Assembly: GCA_026874595.1 (NCBI GenBank)
Contig: CM049322.1
Coordinates: 35,895,840-35,959,839, forward strand
Reading direction: 5' to 3'
Length of the DNA: 64,000 nucleotides
DNA from: Sipunculus nudus
Lineage: Eukaryota; Annelida; Sipuncula; Golfingiida; Sipunculidae
Under the pieces are notes generated by a model. That model was not told the DNA's origin. It saw nothing but the letters and a program-made list of their open reading frames with translations, and did not search any database. This document shows positions 1 to 59,350 of this stretch, piece after piece. A program made the translations under genes and the position numbers. Within the stretch, counting starts at the first letter, position 1. Each line of letters begins with the position of its first letter.

Positions 1-98
1 CAGGTTACCTGTTTTGAACACCTGTGTGTCAATGTGTGAATGAGTTCCTTTCATGCATGCATAGAAAACATGGGTGCCCTGGCAACCACATAACTAAC

Positions 99-47387
<47,289 letters not shown>

Positions 47388-48735
47388 GGCTGTCTCCACG
47401 AGTAGGAATCTGTCAAGAACATACAATTATTTATCAATAAGTGACCCAAGGTTCACTTCCCTTAGCTGTAGAGGTCTGCATGTATTCAGAGAGCCATAAA
47501 AACATCTAACTCTTAATTTCTCTGGATAGCCTCAAGATTGATTTGGGAAGCTTTTTAAGGTTTTGGAATGATCTTGTGGACTTGTTCCAGGGACAAAGAA
47601 TAAAGGCCTGTTAAGAAATTCAAAAAAAAATTGTATATTTATTCTGGTCTCAGATGATACTGAGGTAATATGTTGAAATCTGGATCACACCTTAGTGGTG
47701 TAGTTTAATTTCTTAATGACAGGTTTTGATAACTGGATTATGATTAGGTTTTTAAGCCATGCAAATCAGACCTAAAATCTAGCAGGCTTAATAATTAATG
47801 GCATATTCTCTCTTCATTCTCATTCAACAGACAGTGCCACTTACAGGCCATGTATCTAAACTATCCTTAAAACATTTCATCCTTAATAAAACAAATTCAT
47901 AAAGAGTAAACCTATCCTGCAACAAGGTCACAAGTCACACTTGCACATTTTATTCGAATACATGCAAGGTTTGCCACAAGCAAATTTTTAAGATATAATG
48001 AAACTTGAACTTCAAAACATTTTTAGAGACTTCCAGTTTACCTGCATGAGCATGGTATTCAGCAGAATTAAACTTTTAAAAACGTTTGACTCAAATATTT
48101 CACTGTATATATGTTAACATATAAAAGAGGACCCATATGTGCGAGTATTTATAACCCATCTGTGTGTCAGTATATCACAGCGTGATAAATCAAGGCCAGT
48201 TTTCTGGGAGATCAATTGTATTGCCTTCCCATATGCTAACTTAAAACCTGCATATGTCTGTCCAGGCACTCCAGGGTACACACCTGGAAAATACGGGGGC
48301 TACACATTATTATGTTTACAACCTGTAATAACACATTATTAATTATTACTATAGTTATAAGCTTTTCAAACCATCAATCTATCTATTGCTCCCATTTTTT
48401 TAAATTCTTTCAAGCAATCGCCACAAACTTTTCTTCATTAATGACTAAGGGAGCGTGTGTTATCAGATTTATGAATCTCTTGAAATTTGAACGAAATATT
48501 TTCATTGCCGTCTTGTTCCAAAAGAGTCTCATGATTTTTTTTTCTTTTATAACACATTTATGTAGGGATAAAGTTATTCTGTGATAATTTTCATTCAGGG
48601 GCTCTGCAACAGTAAAACCAGCCTCGTTATCCAATGCAAATGAACAAATGTGATTATATAGTTTTCATTCCAATGCAGATTTACAAAAGATTTAATTAGC
48701 ATTTAAACACAGGGCTGGAATCATCTGATTTTTAA

Positions 48736-48753
48736 ATGCAAATGCATTTGCAT
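48736..48753. promoter_or_regulatory. 18-bp palindromic octamer dimer
   Basis: ATGCAAATGCATTTGCAT is a perfect palindrome containing the POU octamer ATGCAAAT and its inverse. Another ATGCAAAT lies near 48,634. Confidence 0.4.
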
Positions 48754-49330
48754 AATGTTATCTCAAAAGAATATTCACAAAAACACTTCAATTGATAATT
48801 TAGTAATCATATATCATGAATATATTTTATGATGACTTTGTTTAAGCAGCTCTAGAAACCAAGTTAAGCTATGATTCCTCATGTGCAGAATGTGTCATGT
48901 GACACACATGTTGAGAGAATTCAAATGTACCCGCATGGCATTAGACATATTTTCTCTGTCACCCTGGGATCCGGTCCAGAAGCTGCAAAAATGGCTTCAT
49001 GTAGCAATTAATTTTGCTTGAAGTTGAAATGCATCACGCATGCTGGATCCATGCATGGATTCTCAGCCTATTTATTTAGTCAATACAGTACTGTTTTTTT
49101 AATCCATATTCTGTATGCCAGATCCAAATTACATAAATAAGGAATCTTAGCTTTATTCTTTGTAAAATAAAATACATAAATGCATAAAAAATATATTGAT
49201 ATCAGGTGGCACTAAAAAGTTAAAGTGTAAGGTTTTTTTAAAAGGATTTGCACTTGATATAATTTATGCATTTGAATTTGATAACAAAATTTTCATCACA
49301 TTTTCTTTTGGTTTATGCGAAACAGCTGCA

Positions 49331-49348
49331 TTTGCATTTAAATGCAAA
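49331..49348. promoter_or_regulatory. 18-bp palindrome with octamer-like halves
   Basis: TTTGCATTTAAATGCAAA is a perfect palindrome 0.6 kb from the one at 48,736, also in CIC intron 1. Confidence 0.3.
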
Positions 49349-50077
49349 AAACTGCACCCTATCCCTACCCTGATTCCTACCGAGGGATGGTAATATCCCA
49401 ATTCATCGGCAGAAAAAAAAACTCAAATGTTATTATTTTGGAGCTTATGCCAGGATTAATTAACTGCTCATAAAACTGTAAATGGGGCTATTTTCATGCA
49501 TTTTGCTTTCCAGGTGCTGTGCTTAATTCACTCCCGCTATTTAAACATTATTACTTTGATTGTGCACGCTGCATTGCTTTTGTGTTGGGGAGAGTTCTGA
49601 CAACAAATTAAACACTATACCCAGAGGGGTCTAATTAATTCTTTAATGTGCCAATCACTCTGTGTTGTGATTTTGATGGAATTCTAATTAACCAGACTGC
49701 TGTCCACAGTCAGCTGTATAAAAGGAAATGTTCATAGTTTATACACACATAATAAATATTACACTGCATGATTCAAACCATTTTTCATTATGACCTTCCA
49801 TTATGATAGGTGGGAGGAAATGTAAAATATAAACTATGGTGCCCCCCTCCCCCTCCACCATTTTGGATGCAAAATGGATGCAGCCAGAATGGATGGGATG
49901 CTGCTTAATTTCTGAGACTGCATTCCTCAGACACATATTTTGGCACAGATGACTTTTGCTCTACTTTAAACTTTAAATTAAAAATTTTCCACAATGAGGG
50001 TGAAGCAGTCTTCAATCTACATAAGCTCCTCACACAGCAGAAGTAATGCAGTTGTCTGACATCTCCTTCATTTAAAC

Positions 50078-50310
50078 CACCAGGGCTGGCATAGAGCAAA
50101 AAAAATTGTAATTAGACTAATCGGAGTATGGGATCACACTGTGCATCAAGATTCAAATTTTAAACATGCAACATCCACTCTTCTTGGTCCGATTACACCA
50201 TTTCTGGCACAGGACCAAGAATTGGACGAAAGAGAGAATGTGTCGCATTTTTAAAATTTGGAAGTCTGGAGCTGGATGCATAACATGTTATCCCGCTCTG
50301 AGTGCTGTAT
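50078..50310. mobile_element. Foldback element family B, copy 3
   Basis: Left end ACCACCAGGGCTGGCATAGA...ATTGTAATTAGACTAATCGG, and interior CAACATCCACTCTTCTTGGT...GGAGCTGGATGCA, match copies 1 and 2. The right terminal repeat is eroded. Confidence 0.65.
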
Positions 50311-51751
50311 GATGCAGCAGTTAAAACAAAGATCTGGGATGTATGCCCTGTATAACATCTGCCTGAGGAGCGTGCCGTTATATAAATCATAATGTTTCCC
50401 ACAGATCATCCCCCTTCCCCCACCAAACTACTTTTGGTCATGCTTCTGTGTCCCAGGGCAAAAAAAACTTGGTGACATAATACACAATTTATTTCAAATC
50501 ATATTATCATAACAGGGTTGGAACCTACAGTTGTAACAGTTGCCCTGGGCCGTTTTGTACTTTTTGGTAAATTTCCTGCCTGTTCGTTAAATTTCTGACT
50601 GGCAGTGACTGCATACAAGCATGGCTTACACAGGCTTTAATATGTGATTGATGGACAAGACAAGAGGCATGGCAAGAAAAGAGAGCGGCTGCCATAGAGA
50701 TGGGAATGACCCTTTTGTTGGTATATTCACATGTACACTTTTGTATTCAGTCCTATTCAAATGTTAAAACTGCCTGTTGTTTACAGCTATATCAAATGTA
50801 TATTGATGCAACAGGATGGATGCCCATGGCAGTGCCCTGCATGACCAGGGTCACAACTCAATGCAAGTTAATTGTCTCACCTAAATGCCCGCCAAACCAT
50901 ATATTCATGTCTAGGGACCAACAAAAAGTCACAGTGCTACCTACCCTTTAACAGAAAACTCTACATATAATAGTCAGGATGTGTGGATGATGATTTACGT
51001 TACAGTTTACTTATTCAAGGAGGCATCCAATTATCTGTAATCAGTCCATGACCTTTGACCTCATTTGACCTGATCTTAGTTCATTCAAAGTAACATGCAT
51101 GACACAGGATCTCACTATAATTGTCATATCTTATTTAAATAACCAAAAGTCACAAGGGTTCATTTAATAGGAAATAGTCAAATACAAAACTCCAATATTC
51201 CTTCAGTCAGAATTCAGGGAATTTAAAGATTTTTTTACTTATCAACAGATTGTCACTTGATATGAAGCATTAAAACTGATGCCAGTGGTTCTGACTGACA
51301 AAGGATAAACTCATTTTATGACCATTTACCTGGTACCTACTTATTTATTTTCTAAATATGCTGAACAGGTCACGGAAAGTTAATTAAGTGATGTAATAAA
51401 CAGTTTGTCATAGCATTCATTAAGGGTGTTTCACAATAAGATACAAATTTTAACTTGTGCTGAATAGCTGATATGAACATGATATGGATTTGAAAATAGA
51501 TCAATAGTACTGGAGAACTGGATTATAAAGGTAGTGGTTTTTGCATGAGTCAGCTGAATCAGAATTGTTCCTGGTTTTCCGTATGGGTAAAAAAATGTTT
51601 CCCAGATGGCGTTGCTCAGTGGGCAAAGCCATAGAAGGAAGGTGTCGGGGACACCGCCTATGGTGTGGAATAATTTGAAAAAATGGTGTAAAAAAGGACA
51701 TTTCCCGCATATTCGGCAGAGTACTCAGTTCTCTTATAGGGGTTGGGTTGT

Positions 51752-51774
51752 GGGGGGGGGGGGGGGTGGGGGGG
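51752..51774. repeat. G-rich tract (15 G, T, 7 G)
   Basis: Potential quadruplex-forming run in CIC intron 1; the plus-strand poly-Gly frame here is spurious. Confidence 0.95.
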
Positions 51775-53071
51775 TTTATAATAATCCCCACAGGTGAAAA
51801 ATATCCATTAAATGGCCTAAATTTTTGCCAAAGCAGAAACTCTGTGTTAGACCTCTAACATCAACCAAACTTTATGTAACTACATGTGACCAATGGAAAA
51901 AGGGAGTCTGTAGATTTAGCAAAACCACCTGTTAATGCTTTGGGGTTCAATGTAAACGATTAAATTATACCATGCCATGACCAGTATTGCAACCTTTACA
52001 TGTTTTTTCCAAAAGAAATAGATATTTATTTGCAATTTAAACAAAATATAAAGTTTGCAAAAAGATTAAATGAAAAAAAAATACTATTTTCTTGATATTT
52101 GTATATATTATCATATGCATGCATTTCTGTCATAAGAAGCAGGGTTAAAATGACATTAAGAAAATAATTCATGCTGCTATCAAATCCTCCTATTTCTTTG
52201 ATAAGTAAATATGAAAATACTTGATTAATTTATACAAATTCAATTAGAAAATTATAGAAAATTATATTAAAAGCTATATAACCGTTATTTACATTCCAAA
52301 AGCTAGCCCTGTATATTCTACTGAATGCCAAAACAACTACAAATATTCCCTAAAAAAGTGTCAATGACACACAAGTATAATTAGCAATATAAGCAGACTA
52401 GTAATTAGGTTCTTTAACACATCACACGTCACTGAAAATAATGCTGATGTCATACAAGTGTAGTACGGTATTTGTCAACCTGGTCTGTGGAGTCCTCAAA
52501 TGACCTACCAAACGCCAGATTGCTGAATACACTGGAAGTCCAAAGCGTGGTTTAAATAATGGTGCATCTGGCTTAAAAACTCTTAAATGCCTAAAAGAAA
52601 AGCTATACCATGTGTTTATGACAAATCGTGACTGAAAAATCCAGTTTATATAAAGTAATCCTTGCAAGTGAAAACTGGGTCGTAGGGAAATGGTTTGACA
52701 GCTGCGAGCTCAAAATGGTTTCTGCGTAGATGTACTACTGCGCAACCTAGTGCTAGAGATGTTCACATATCGTACACAAATGCAAACTAATTTTCTCGAT
52801 GCCACTGCAGTTTTCGCCCACCATTGAATGCAAAATACCTTTCTTTATAAGATTTCATTCATCGAAAGATGATTGCTGCGTGTTATTCGCTCATCGGCGA
52901 CAGGAAAATTCCCCATGTCGGTTCGCGAGTGGCCGCTTTGCGGAGCAGACGTCATCCACACTACAACAATGGGCCTTGGTTTGCTTTCGTCCTCCGCCCA
53001 AAGATCGCGATTTGGGACCCGTTCGGAGGGCTTATCGGTCGATTTTAGAACAGATGATCAATCTAACGTAC

Positions 53072-53170
53072 CTGCATATTGTCTTCAAGCCTTCAGAGCG
53101 CTTCGGTTCACTTCAGATCTTGAAAAATATCGAGTTTTGTGCAACTAGGGAAGTGAAATTTTCGCCGAGG
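53072..53170 (-). other. CIC: Predicted non-coding first exon of CIC-L (start approximate)
   Basis: The only requirement fixed by the sequence is that exon 47,247-47,409 begins with an acceptor, so an upstream exon must exist. A strong minus-strand donor, ATGCAG|GTACGTTAG, lies at 53072/53071 inside a CpG-bearing interval. Reading the frame of the CIC start codon back across this junction meets TGA at 53113-53115 with no intervening ATG, as expected for 5'UTR. The transcription start near 53,130-53,200 is inferred from CCAAT spacing and is not precise. Confidence 0.5.
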
Positions 53171-53199
53171 CTAAAAAAGGTGAATGAGTAGCTCAGCTA

Positions 53200-53600
53200 G
53201 GATACCCATTGTTTGATTGGACGGCTGCCAGTCACATGACGTTCATACAGCAATTTTCGGGCTGTGATTGGTCTGCATAATAATTTCAATCACGTGCTTT
53301 GTTATTGAGTGATTGCGTTTACTCCTAAATCTGCAGAACCCATCCGGGTTTAGCACATGCTTTCGGAAAATGCAAGGCATTTCGATTCAAAATTTAATAT
53401 GCATCTTAAGGGTACAACCATTTATTTTTTGCATGCACGATAGTGGCATATATGCATGCTTAGTTTTGGAGCAATGAGCTTCGCAACCCTGGATATCCTT
53501 GTCCAGGCCGACACCAACAAAGAGCCTGGGTAGTGACGGAACCGGGAGCCAATCAGCAAGCGGTTGCTGGTGCCAGGGCCGCTGTAAATGGTTACACCAC
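53200..53600 (-). promoter_or_regulatory. Candidate CIC promoter
   Basis: Two inverted CCAAT boxes (ATTGG at 53216-53220 and 53267-53271), a palindromic E-box CACGTG (53291-53296) and TGACGTT near 53238 lie just upstream of the predicted first exon. CpG dinucleotides are frequent from about 52.85 to 53.7 kb while surrounding DNA is CpG-poor. A forward CCAAT near 53,550 and TATAAA at 53633-53638 on the plus strand leave open a bidirectional promoter, but no plus-strand coding exon was recognised nearby. Confidence 0.45.
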
Positions 53601-54455
53601 CCGGCTCATTTGCATACAGTTACTATGCGTCGTATAAACACGACAGCTCGCAAACCGGGTTCCGCCCACTTACGGTATGTGATTCGGGGAAAATAGGTCG
53701 AAGGAAATGCCTTGAATTATCATACATTTAACGATGCACTGTGAACCTGCTCTGTAATTATTGACTGCATTTGCCAAGGACATCTACCTAAATCAAAATT
53801 AAGGATTTTCCTAGAGCGTTGATAATTAATAAACACTGTCAAGCTGGAACCATGGTTGGTCTTAATCCAGGGTCGTTTTTTGTCTGCACTGGGATGTGCA
53901 GCTCCTGAACTTAAATGCCTAACCAAGTGTTATATATCGCAACATGTGGTGTGTACACATATATGCATTGCATGTATGTGTATATAGTTCGGCGAAGCTT
54001 TGAAGACACGCATGGAAGAGCGGGATCGGTTTCAGCGAGTCAAGAACGTGTGTGATCATCGGTGCGGGCACAGTGAATGTTTTGATATAAATTTAATCTA
54101 ACGTACTGGTTTGCGTTTCAAAGGGGCCGGCATCCGTTGGTACTTGCCAGGACAGTTCAGAGTGCTCGTGCCTGGAGCTCGAGGTCTTGTATATATACAT
54201 ATCCCAGACACGAACCGTACATGCGGAATTAAAAGAAATTAGTTTAGCTCGTATTTATACGTAATATGGCTATTATTATTGTTGTTGTTTTTATTATTTC
54301 TGTTGTTTTTTTTTTGTTGTTGTCAGTACATATAATATAACCACACATACTCCTTAATAAAATGAATATAAATAGAAGTAGTAGTAGAGTAGTATAAGTA
54401 AAAATATTAACAATAATTTTAATAAAAATAATATTAATAATAATAATGACAATAG

Positions 54456-54456
54456 C

Positions 54457-54531
<75 letters not shown>
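54456..54531. repeat. (AAT)n(ATT)n microsatellite, self-complementary
   Basis: About 11 AAT units run directly into about 14 ATT units, giving a perfect inverted repeat of more than 30 bp per arm. The poly-Ile ORFs here on both strands are artefacts. Confidence 0.95.
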
Positions 54532-54532
<1 letters not shown>

Positions 54533-55065
54533 ACCATAGGCCTTATAATAATAACAGCTATAATAATTAAAATGACGACAATGTTAAAAAACATTGTAAT
54601 CTTCATTATTGATTTTTTCAATGTATCAGTCAAATAAGTTGATAAAAGACAATCGTAACAATTAAAGTTTTCATTCTAATCTAGTCTACACATCATAAAA
54701 TAAAATCAGTTGTAATTACGTTTTACAAATCAGCCATCAGGTAACATGGCAAGAACTTAAACATATTTTATAAATACGCATGCACATTTTACAGTTTTTA
54801 TAATAATTAGACATATATATATATGTATATAAATATATACATATCGATCAAAGCATGTGATTCCCGCATATCCTTGGCAACGCCTCATATTTTGGCTTAT
54901 ACCAGTAACGGTATAGCTTACATGGTTCATGCCGTCAGATTAATATTAACTGCGGCTGAATTGACGTTGTCTCCGATCGAGAGCTGTAACGTTATAAATT
55001 TAGGCCTAATGTGGTCGTTGAGTTACTGAATTAGTGCATACAGCTAGGATTCCAGAAAGCAGGGC

Positions 55066-55090
55066 GGGGGGGGGGGGGGGGGGGGGGGGG
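55066..55090. repeat. Poly-G tract (25 nt)
   Basis: Uninterrupted G25. Confidence 0.95.
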
Positions 55091-55571
55091 AGGTTATTGG
55101 AATGATTAGTAGGCTATTAAATGTTATTAGGCCTTCTGCTTTTTTAGATTTGCAATACATACCTGAGACCCAGGAAAAATCCAGGATCCATTTATTCTTA
55201 AAGTCATCTCTGAGGTGCTATCAAGATTTTGCTCAAAATATTTTGCCTTTATATGGCTCTGTGTGACGGGCATCTAACCTTGCAGTTCTGGGCCTACATA
55301 TATTATTTATAACATTAGGTCTTTAAAGGCCTAACCCTTTTTGCAAATCTCAACACCTAGCGATAAATGATGACTGCACAAGTAGTACATTAGGGCGCTA
55401 GTAAATTAACCATGCAAATCTGTTAATGACACTCTTTTGCTTCATGGAAACCTGTGAAACCCAAACGTTTGTAAAATACCTGCATTTGTGAAATTTAAGC
55501 CCCTCACGGAGTCAAAATTATGCATATTTATCGTTAACATATGCAGCCATTTTCATTTATATATTTACAAT

Positions 55572-55662
55572 GTTGTCATGGTAACGAATATTTGAGTTCG
55601 AGTAGGATACAATACTTAATAATCAAGTACTCGAGTGTGAAGTTTGGTACCCGTTTCAGTTC
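55572..55662. mobile_element. Right-end fragment of the GAGTACTCGAG element (hAT-like)
   Basis: GTTGTCATGGTAACGAATAT, AAGTACTCGAGTGTGAAGTT and GGTACCCGTTTCAG match the right half of 60,707-61,136 in order. The left half is absent. Confidence 0.6.
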
Positions 55663-56803
55663 ACCTCCACCAGGTGGCGCTGTATTATAATTTCACCTGG
55701 GTTCGTTTCTTCGTTTTTCTGTTGCAGCAGCATAACCCAAAAACAAAAAAAACAAAATATGACATATTAATTTAGATGGGTCCTTTAGGTTTAGGGTAAT
55801 ACACAAGAAAAGGCCCATTAAACTCTGGCCGTAATCATTGAGGCTGGCTTAATTTATTCTAGGGCTCATGTGTGAACTTGGCTGATTGACACTTTTAGTT
55901 AACATTTTATGGGCGGAGGCATGTTGGCTCTAACTACAGTTCTAGTTCAACAATAACACCATATATTTGGTCTTATTTTGGTATGATATACTCAAATGCT
56001 ACATTCATCTATTCAAATATATCTGCTTTTGACAATTATACATATTTTTACAATTTTAAAATGCTAAATTCAGATGAACGTGTTTAAAACTAAAATAAGT
56101 ATGATATTTAAATACCCTACTTGTGATACCTGTTGTTTTTAAAACCCGTCTGAAACATATGCATGAGCTTGTTTATATATGAGCTTTTAAAGTACACACA
56201 GCAATGTTGACAAACAGATAAAAAAGATATAACTTAACGTGTTTTGTGCATATGTGTACGTAGAAGTTGAAAGATTACTAGTTTCAAAATACTTTTTGCA
56301 AAACACTGGTTCGTCTGATTTGCCGCCAGGTGTTCGTGATGAATGTGTTTGGATTATTTTGGTGGGCCCACCACATGTTATAAACGCATGGATATAAACA
56401 AATGAAAAGACTTTGTGGGGTGCGATCAGCATTTTCTGGCCTATTTAAATAAACGGTTGATGGCATTATCTTTAGTTAAAAGACGTCAGATAAATGAATA
56501 GGCCCCTTTAAGGACCGTGTGCCATGCAATTTTAACCCATGCAGACATTTAAGACAGATTGTTTCCGGGATAAACAGACGCCTACCTGGATCCAGGCATG
56601 TATACGTATTCTAGCCGCCGTGTCATCGTGATCATCTGTTTATGATCGGGACCTAGCAAAAAGTACACCATTCTCCTCCATGGCCAGATCTTGATGTTGA
56701 TGATCATGATATATCAGCAACGGCATGAGTGCACGTAACGGGCTCTTTCTAGGCACCCGTTTATGTCATGAAACTGCCCAGAACTCAACGCAACCCTTAA
56801 CCT

Positions 56804-56817
56804 CCCCCCCCCCCCCC
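56804..56817. repeat. Poly-C tract (14 nt)
   Basis: Run of 14 C, followed within 40 bp by (CCCA)n. Confidence 0.95.
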
Positions 56818-56968
56818 ATACCCTACCCTAACCTCAACCCACCCACCCACCCACATCTTCCCACATTCTTTACATGAGCATATGCACGCACACACATGAA
56901 CATAATTATTATTTACTTGCGCACGGATGAACACAAACACGCACGCATGGACGTCTCCAACGCTGGGG

Positions 56969-56983
56969 ACACACACACACCCT

Positions 56984-57016
<33 letters not shown>
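56969..57016. repeat. (CA)n(TA)n microsatellite
   Basis: Interrupted CA repeat passing into TA. Confidence 0.95.
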
Positions 57017-57051
57017 GGTTAACTTACACTTAACTATAAATCTGCAATCCA

Positions 57052-57401
57052 AGGAATGCAAGCCTCCGCCATGTTGGATGCTCCTAAAAACCACATTTAC
57101 ATACACTTATTCGGCCCATATTCCCAGGTTCATTCGTGCATAAATCACTGTACATTTTGGAATATTCCTTGATGGGGTTACTGAATCGGGAATATGTGCC
57201 GGATCTAAACCGAAATCTAATCGATTCTCTTACTGCATGGTCTATTCTAGAAATGCCCTTGGAATTTCAGGAGATTCCCTTCATGAATGTGTGAGTTGTG
57301 TAATGAACAAACATACACACAAATGTATGTGAATTAAAAGCACACCCTCCTGCATGTCGGAGGCAATTAAAATCATGAAATAAATTATGAAATCACTCCA
57401 G
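57052..57401 (+). repeat. Dispersed repeat family E, copy 2
   Basis: Longer homologue of 39,731-39,982, with about 100 bp extra in the middle. Adjoins the GCATACG-rich element. Confidence 0.65.
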
Positions 57402-57429
57402 AATATAATGAGAATATAATGTGTACGAT

Positions 57430-57842
57430 TTCCAGCTGCATACGCATACGTAGCGCCTTAGTACTGCATACGCATGTATGGAATGCAACCTTAACACGTA
57501 TACGCGTATGCGGTACGTATGCAGCAACGCAGGGGATACTGTTAAGCGCCGCGTATGCGTTTGCTGCCAGAAAACTGACGCCCGTGATTCAATTAATACG
57601 TTTACGTATACGCTATGTATGCGGAAAAATCAGACATATAGTATGGAGCTCACTGAGAAGAGAATTAATCTGCGAGAGAAACGTCAAAGAGAGGAAACCC
57701 TTCGTTCGTTACCTTGCGTATATGTCTTTCAATGGCTACAGGAAGCGTTCGAAATATCCCGCCTACGCATATATGGAATCACTCAGAGAGAATATGTGTC
57801 CTACATTTAGCTGCATACGCATAGGTACTGCATATACATATA
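57430..57842. mobile_element. GCATACG-rich foldback element
   Basis: Both ends carry AGCTGCATACGCATA (57,434 and 57,808 regions), and the interior is packed with TACGCATAC, CGTATACGC and GTATGCGT motifs, many mutually inverse. CpG density is far above the surroundings. A decayed relative may lie at 33,345-33,735 (CTGCATACGTAG, AAGCATACGTACCGCATGC). The overlapping ORFs are not protein-like. Confidence 0.5.
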
Positions 57843-57967
57843 TATATAATGCTAACTGAAGTTTATACCTTGAATCGCCTTCTAAATACTGCCATAATTG
57901 CATACACGATCCGGGACAAGTGCAGGGGCGTCAATGTAGGGGGATAGGGATATTATATAGGCCTATG

Positions 57968-57978
57968 CCCCCCCCCCC
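57968..57978. repeat. Poly-C tract (11 nt) followed by T tract
   Basis: C11 directly followed by T10. Confidence 0.95.
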
Positions 57979-58263
57979 TTTTTTTTGCTAGGGGGATGGT
58001 CAATGTAAACATCCTCCAACTATTCAGAGAATAATATTTATATATTGCAAATGATAAATATTACAAATAGAATTAAAGATTTTGGCTCCATTAATGAGTT
58101 TACCATGAAATATTATATCTAAACCTGGTTAGAATTAATTTATACTGGAAACATATTAACAAATATTCTAAGTCTTAGTCTAAGACCTTATAATTAATTG
58201 TAATATATTTGAAACCTGATTAAGTATATAGATTCGAAATGTGTCATACAGGCGCTTAAAAGG

Positions 58264-58269
<6 letters not shown>

Positions 58270-58307
<38 letters not shown>
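58270..58307. repeat. (GT)n microsatellite
   Basis: Nineteen GT units; the poly-Thr/His minus-strand ORFs derive from it. Confidence 0.97.
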
Positions 58308-58308
<1 letters not shown>

Positions 58309-58699
58309 AAGTCATCTTCCCACCCTGCATGGAAGAAAAACTGACGCCACTGGACAAGTGAATTATAAATATACATGTATATACACGCACGCACGCGGGA
58401 GGTGAGATACGGGTATTCCGACTGGTTATCAAAGACAGACAACAGGGATACATACATTGTCACACCAGGAGATGTGAATGACCAGGTTCTTTTAACTGTC
58501 AATCCAACTTGCTGAATCTCATGCAAACGTACACTCCAAAAGAAAAAAAAAAGGCGTGTGTTAACAAAAAAATCAATATGTTAAAGAATACATACACTAA
58601 CGTTTCTCTGGAGAGGCGCTCCATACATACAAGCACTGATGATCATAAAAATTCGATAATAATCACAGAAACTACCACCACGTCCGTAAACCACTGTAC

Positions 58700-59350
58700 A
58701 CCAAGTAGTCACTTGTTTACACTTCTGATCACATGACACACGTGACATCGGATTGTTGCGCTGCCCGGCTCGCCGTTTGTTCGCGCCCGTGCACAGTAAA
58801 ATAAGTCCACATACACGGAGCTCTGATCACCAACAGTTCCTCGTTGAAGCACTGGTATAACTGTCAAGACACAGTTCACGCAGAAATTGATAATCAGCGC
58901 ACAGACGATTCTAACTTGACTTAGAGTCAATGTCTTTCGCAGCTGATGTCTCCTGGAATCACCAAGCTCTGGGTAACCGAATATGCTTGCACACAGCGAT
59001 ATCCAGTACCTCCACAACGCGGAAGCGCTCAGAATAAGTTTATATCGCCAGATTAACCAGTCCGTCGGCAAGAATGCGATACTTGCTCTGAATTCCGTTA
59101 CAGAGAAATCACCGTGGATTTCCTCAGACGCCGACAATTTACGCTTATAGACATCATCTCACAGCTGTCTATAGATTCTTTATGCACGCAGTATATCCCC
59201 TGGTTTGTAGATGTCGTCAGACTACACGCATTGGTGCACTGATCGGGCACTTGTCGTAAATTTCGTCTGGATCACGTCTTATACATTGTATATGCTTGCT
59301 GACGTCACAAGTCCTGACCATCTTCTGGCCAATCACCATTTCCTATTATT
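58700..59350. promoter_or_regulatory. CpG-rich interval, possible promoter or first exon
   Basis: CpG frequency is clearly raised compared with the flanks. It includes a perfect CRE palindrome TGACGTCA (59300-59307), a CCAAT (59339-59343), and, on the minus strand, a donor-like GGAG|GTACTG at 59010/59009. A 142-codon minus-strand frame (58,709-59,137) opens without an ATG and shows no family motif. It could be an alternative upstream CIC leader or a separate non-coding transcript; the data do not decide. Confidence 0.35.

Larger units (their letters stand above)
47410..53071 (-). other. CIC intron 1
   Basis: This 5.66-kb intron is AT-rich and has no convincing exon. It contains octamer-like palindromes at 48736-48753 and 49331-49348, a foldback element copy at about 50,078-50,310, and a 15-G run at 51752-51766 within a G-rich stretch. 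The ORFs here are short and lack recognisable motifs. Confidence 0.6.

Noticed and set aside
52799-53191. 130- and 91-codon plus-strand ORFs
   Set aside because: Frames in the CpG-rich promoter/leader region, antisense to the predicted CIC first exon, with no motif.
53633-53674. Plus-strand TATA box and donor-like ACG|GTATGT as a divergent gene start
   Set aside because: TATA-to-donor distance would leave an exon of about a dozen bases; not supported.
54244-54637. Poly-Ile ORFs on both strands
   Set aside because: Artefact of AAT/ATT repeats.
57419-57859. 146- and 110-codon plus-strand ORFs
   Set aside because: Overlapping frames through the GCATACG repeat element; composition set by the repeat.
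58709-59137. 142-codon minus-strand frame as a gene
   Set aside because: Opens at TTG rather than ATG and matches no family I know; kept only as part of a CpG-rich interval.
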